DNA of 9,392 nucleotides from Massilia sp. (GTDB taxonomy: Bacteria > Pseudomonadota > Gammaproteobacteria > Burkholderiales > Burkholderiaceae_D). The translations under genes were made by a program, and so were the position numbers. This document shows, piece by piece, positions 7,658-9,392 of the stretch. Position 1 is the first letter of the stretch; each line of letters starts with the position of its first letter. Location: NCBI GenBank assembly GCA_003520365.1, contig DOUW01000417.1, positions 1 to 9,392 of the forward strand. The letters run 5' to 3'. Under the pieces are notes generated by a model. The model did not search any database, was not told where the DNA came from, and saw only the letters and a list, made by a program, of their open reading frames with translations.

Positions 7658-7682
7658 TTAGTTGAACGATTTAGTCAAGTAT
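7658..7682 (-). promoter_or_regulatory. IscR type 1 operator upstream of iscR
   Basis: Read on the minus strand this starts ATACTTGACTAAAT and continues CGTTCAACTAA. Against the E. coli type 1 consensus as I remember it (ATASYYGACTRWWW then YAGTCRRSTAT) I count 22 of 25 agreements, including the GACT core and the AAC half on the other side. Type 1 sites are bound by cluster-loaded IscR and mediate feedback repression of isc. Its place directly upstream of iscR and its overlap with the candidate -10 box both fit that role. Confidence 0.75.
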
Positions 7683-7706
7683 AGCAAATTCCGGGGGGCT
7701 TGTCTT
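7678..7706 (-). promoter_or_regulatory. Candidate sigma-70 promoter of the isc operon
   Basis: On the minus strand, AAGACA (7706-7701) is followed after 17 bases by TATACT (7683-7678). The -10 is 5 of 6 and the -35 is 4 of 6 of consensus. The predicted start, near 7671, would lie inside the IscR operator and give a leader of about 100 bases. An alternative reading uses TTGACT within the operator (7678-7673) as the -35, but no good -10 lies at 16-18 bases from it. Confidence 0.45.
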
Positions 7707-7716
7707 GGAAGCCCCC
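7694..7716. repeat. Perfect 8-bp inverted repeat at the isc promoter
   Basis: GGGGGCTT (7694-7701) and AAGCCCCC (7709-7716) enclose a 7-base loop. The element overlaps the proposed -35 hexamer. No T-tract follows on either strand, so it is not a standard terminator by itself. It adjoins a second palindrome at 7718-7735. Confidence 0.6.
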
Positions 7717-7717
7717 A

Positions 7718-7735
7718 AAACCGCCCGGGCGGTTT
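7718..7735. terminator. Symmetrical 18-bp palindrome, possible bidirectional terminator
   Basis: AAACCGCCCGGGCGGTTT is a perfect palindrome: a 7-bp stem with a CCGG loop, A-rich on one side and ending in TTT (TTTT on the minus strand). It lies downstream of the UDG-like gene, so it could end that transcript before the isc promoter. The T-run is short, so termination efficiency is uncertain. Confidence 0.45.
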
Positions 7736-7793
7736 CAGGGTGTTGTCCGTCGGTGCAGGAACCTGTGTTGCGGAGCATGCAGCAACGTTCGAC

Positions 7794-7898
7794 GCGTGGG
7801 CGGCGAAGCCGCCCACCCTACGCCTGTCCGATACCCGTAGGGTGGGCAGCTCCACCGGAATCCGGCGACTATGCGCATTGCATGCGCTGCCCACGCGG
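7794..7898. repeat. Third REP pair, with units in the opposite arrangement
   Basis: The first unit (7794-7822) is a hairpin GTGGGCGGC-GAA-GCCGCCCAC ending in CCTACG. After about 13 bases the second unit (7836-7898) begins CGTAGGGTGGGCAGC and closes with GCTGCCCACGCGG; its 9-bp stem (7842-7850 with 7886-7894) encloses a 35-base, internally self-complementary loop. Here the CGTAGGG ends face inward, whereas in the two copies inside the operon they face outward. It lies between the UDG-like gene and the isc promoter. The family assignment rests on the shared CGTAGGGTGGGC core. Confidence 0.8.
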
Positions 7899-7942
7899 CG
7901 ATACGCGCCGCCTGCCATGCGAAACCGCGCCGACTCCCTCAT

Positions 7943-8713
7943 TCACCGCTTGCGCAACAACTGCATCGGCCCGAACAGTTCCTGCATCCCCTGGTGCCCG
8001 ATGAAGCTCAGGTTATAAGGATGCTCCGCCACCGCCTGCGGAAACTTCGCCGTCTCCGGCAACTTGCGCAACTCCTCCGCGATCTTTCCCCACAGCACCA
8101 GCGTCGGCGGCACTGGCCGCTCGGACAGCACCGCCAGCACGACCCGTAGGAAAGGCAGCCAGGCCCGCGCATCGATTACCGGCTTGACATGCGAACGGAA
8201 CACCAGCGACGCATTCAGCAGCAGGAAACCCTCGCCTTCCAGGTTCCGCTGCAGCTCGGCCAGCGTGCCGATCGCCCCGTTCGCGAGCGCCGCGGCGGCC
8301 ACCGGCGCCATCGCCGCCCCGCCTGTTGCATCGACCTGCAACTGCCCGTCCGCCACCAGCAGCATCTTCATGAAGTTGCGCAGCGAAGTGGCGCGGTTGA
8401 CCGGCTTCGACAGGCCGCTGTCGCTCCACAGCTCGCCCACGGCGCCATCCATGAAGCAGACCCCGGTCGCGCTCTCGGCGCGCGGGTAAGGTCCCTCGCC
8501 CACCAGCACGTAGCGCACCCGATCGAGCGGCTGGGCGAAGGCCGCGAACAGGCGGTTTTCGGTCGGCAGATAGGTGTCGACCGCCAGCGCCGGCAGGTAG
8601 CCGGGATTGGCGCGCGCGACCGCTTCCAGGCCGCGCAGCAGGTGCGGCCGCCAGGAGGGGTCGGCGAGGTCCAGGGCAGCGAGGATGGCGGCGGGGATGG
8701 TCGTATCGGTCAT
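7943..8713 (-). CDS. Uracil-DNA glycosylase superfamily protein lacking the catalytic Asp
   Basis: A 256-residue protein resembling family 1 uracil-DNA glycosylase. Motif 1 reads VLVGEGPYPRAESATGVCF (69-87) where E. coli Ung has GQDPYHG. Tyr76, Phe87 (uracil stacking), Asn167 in LLLNASLVF (E. coli Asn123) and His231 in EHPYNLSFIGHQG (E. coli His187) are kept, and LVLWGK (205-210) matches the LLWG strand. The water-activating Asp64 is Gly74, His67 is Pro77, and HPSPLS has become HPYNLS. An N-terminal helical segment of about 60 residues replaces the usual Ung N-terminus. The ATG at 8713 has no Shine-Dalgarno; a TACAAT box (8745-8740) 27 bases upstream suggests a short leader. It could be an inactive binder, a variant glycosylase or another repair-like function. 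Confidence 0.75.
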   Translation of the reverse strand: MTDTTIPAAILAALDLADPSWRPHLLRGLEAVARANPGYLPALAVDTYLPTENRLFAAFAQPLDRVRYVLVGEGPYPRAESATGVCFMDGAVGELWSDSGLSKPVNRATSLRNFMKMLLVADGQLQVDATGGAAMAPVAAAALANGAIGTLAELQRNLEGEGFLLLNASLVFRSHVKPVIDARAWLPFLRVVLAVLSERPVPPTLVLWGKIAEELRKLPETAKFPQAVAEHPYNLSFIGHQGMQELFGPMQLLRKR

Positions 8714-8772
8714 GGCGTGGCGGCGGCAAGAAGAAGCGGATTGTAGCGCAGGCAAGGATGGCGCGCGGCCGC

Positions 8773-8794
8773 GCAGCGGGGACGCAGCGGGGAC
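8773..8794. repeat. Perfect 11-bp tandem duplication
   Basis: GCAGCGGGGAC occurs twice head to tail in the divergent intergenic region between the UDG-like gene and the CBS-domain gene. It may be a slippage product or a paired binding site. Two copies are too few to decide. Confidence 0.8.
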
Positions 8795-8835
8795 GATTCC
8801 GCGCTTCAATCTGGCGTGCCCCTTGCGCGATTCGC

Positions 8836-8850
8836 GGCATGATCCATGCC
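8836..8850. promoter_or_regulatory. Palindrome upstream of the CBS-domain gene, possible operator
   Basis: GGCATG-ATC-CATGCC is a perfect 6-bp inverted repeat with a 3-base centre, 40 bases before the CBS gene start. Its position in the leader or promoter fits a regulator site or an mRNA hairpin. No regulator can be named. Confidence 0.4.
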
Positions 8851-8877
8851 TCCCGCGGACCTTCCGCCCACCTCGAC

Positions 8878-8883
8878 AAGGAG
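8878..8883 (+). promoter_or_regulatory. Ribosome binding site deciding the CBS gene start
   Basis: AAGGAG lies 7 bases before the ATG at 8891. The in-frame ATG at 8846, 45 bases earlier, has no such site and would sit inside a palindrome. Confidence 0.85.
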
Positions 8884-8890
8884 TGTACCC

Positions 8891-9334
8891 ATGCAAACGA
8901 TCCAGGATGTGATGACGCGCGACGTAGAAACCATTTCGCCGCAGGAAACGGTGCAGCGCGCCGCGCAGATGATGGACGAGCTGAACGTGGGCGCGATTCC
9001 CGTGCTCGACGGCGGCAAGCTGGTCGGCATGATCACCGACCGCGACATCACGGTGCGGTCGGTCGCCGCCGGCCAGGCGCCCGGCTCCACCCGCGTCGGC
9101 GACGTGATGAGCACCGACGTGCGCACCTGCACCACGCGCCAGACGGTCGACGAGGTGCTGGGACAGATGGGCGACGTGCAGATCCGCCGCGTGCCGGTGA
9201 TCGACGAGGACTCGCAGGAGGTCGTCGGCATCGTCTCGCTGGGGGACATGGCGACCAAGCATTCGGCCCAGATCGACCGGACGCTGGACGAGATCTCGAC
9301 GCCGTCGGAGCCGGATCGGTCGACCCGGCATTGA
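8891..9334 (+). CDS. Two-CBS-domain protein
   Basis: A 147-residue soluble protein made almost entirely of a CBS (Bateman) pair. CBS1 covers about 1-58 (VMTRDVETISPQETVQRAAQ; GAIPVLDGGKLVGMITDRDI) and CBS2 about 69-128 (VGDVMSTDVRTC; IRRVPVIDEDSQEVVGIVSLGDM). The ribose/phosphate motif G-h-h-T-x-x-D is complete in CBS1 (GMITDRD, 46-52) and varies to GIVSLGD (113-119) in CBS2. Such stand-alone pairs bind adenine nucleotides or S-adenosyl ligands and often act in stress or energy sensing; which ligand cannot be read here. The start at 8891 is supported by AAGGAG. The C-terminal 20 residues are polar and probably disordered. It is divergent from the UDG-like gene, with 177 bases between them. 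Confidence 0.93.
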   Translation: MQTIQDVMTRDVETISPQETVQRAAQMMDELNVGAIPVLDGGKLVGMITDRDITVRSVAAGQAPGSTRVGDVMSTDVRTCTTRQTVDEVLGQMGDVQIRRVPVIDEDSQEVVGIVSLGDMATKHSAQIDRTLDEISTPSEPDRSTRH

Positions 9335-9346
9335 GGACCTGCGGAT

Positions 9347-9367
9347 CGCCGCGTGGACAGCGCGGCG
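9347..9367 (+). terminator. Stem-loop after the CBS-domain gene
   Basis: A perfect 7-bp stem, CGCCGCG/CGCGGCG, with a 7-base loop begins 13 bases after the stop codon. No T-tract follows, so it is a terminator-like or 3'-stabilising hairpin rather than a textbook intrinsic terminator. Confidence 0.45.
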
Positions 9368-9392
9368 GTGGGTGCCGGCGCGGGGCGTGGTT

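Noticed and set aside
8714..9331. Upstream extension of the UDG-like open frame to 9331
   Set aside because: The extension is antisense to the CBS-domain gene and has no family match; the conserved part begins near the ATG at 8713.

Overview
The window looks like a GC-rich betaproteobacterium, most likely of the Oxalobacteraceae (Massilia/Duganella/Janthinobacterium type). This is inferred from codon use, from the close match of every Isc protein to the proteobacterial housekeeping set, and from interspersed palindromes with the core CGTAGGGTGGGC...GCCCACGCGG. I could run no database search, so the genus is a guess.

Layout. From about 7690 down to position 1 the minus strand carries one long unit. 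It is the complete iron-sulfur cluster (ISC) assembly operon in canonical order, iscR-iscS-iscU-iscA-hscB-hscA-fdx-iscX (7568 to 1596). A class I SAM-dependent methyltransferase follows, overlapping iscX by 14 bases, and then a low-specificity L-threonine aldolase (ltaE) that runs off the left edge. Upstream of iscR are a strong match to the IscR type 1 operator (7658-7682), an overlapping candidate promoter, and two hairpins. Farther right are a divergent, degenerate uracil-DNA-glycosylase-like gene on the minus strand (7943-8713) and, transcribed away from it, a two-CBS-domain protein on the plus strand (8891-9334).

How the genes work together. IscS takes sulfur from cysteine and passes it to the scaffold IscU, with ferredoxin supplying electrons and IscX modulating IscS. 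The HscB/HscA co-chaperone/chaperone pair recognises the LPPVK motif of IscU (present here) and promotes cluster transfer to carriers such as IscA. IscR carrying a 2Fe-2S cluster represses the operon, and the operator upstream of iscR fits that feedback loop. The methyltransferase and LtaE have no known ISC role and appear to be co-transcribed passengers.

Most unusual points. Two REPIN-like paired palindromes occupy the only two large gaps in the operon and so bracket hscA exactly; the hscB-hscA copy has a perfect 30-bp inverted repeat. A third copy with the opposite unit orientation lies upstream of iscR. The UDG-like protein keeps the uracil-pocket residues but lacks the catalytic aspartate. 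IscR has five extra residues inside its cluster-ligand loop.

Stretches over about 200 bases without a gene are 2144-2377 and 4268-4521 (REPIN-like elements), and 7569-7942 (iscR control region plus the third repeat). I found no tRNA, rRNA, CRISPR array, IS element or transposase gene.
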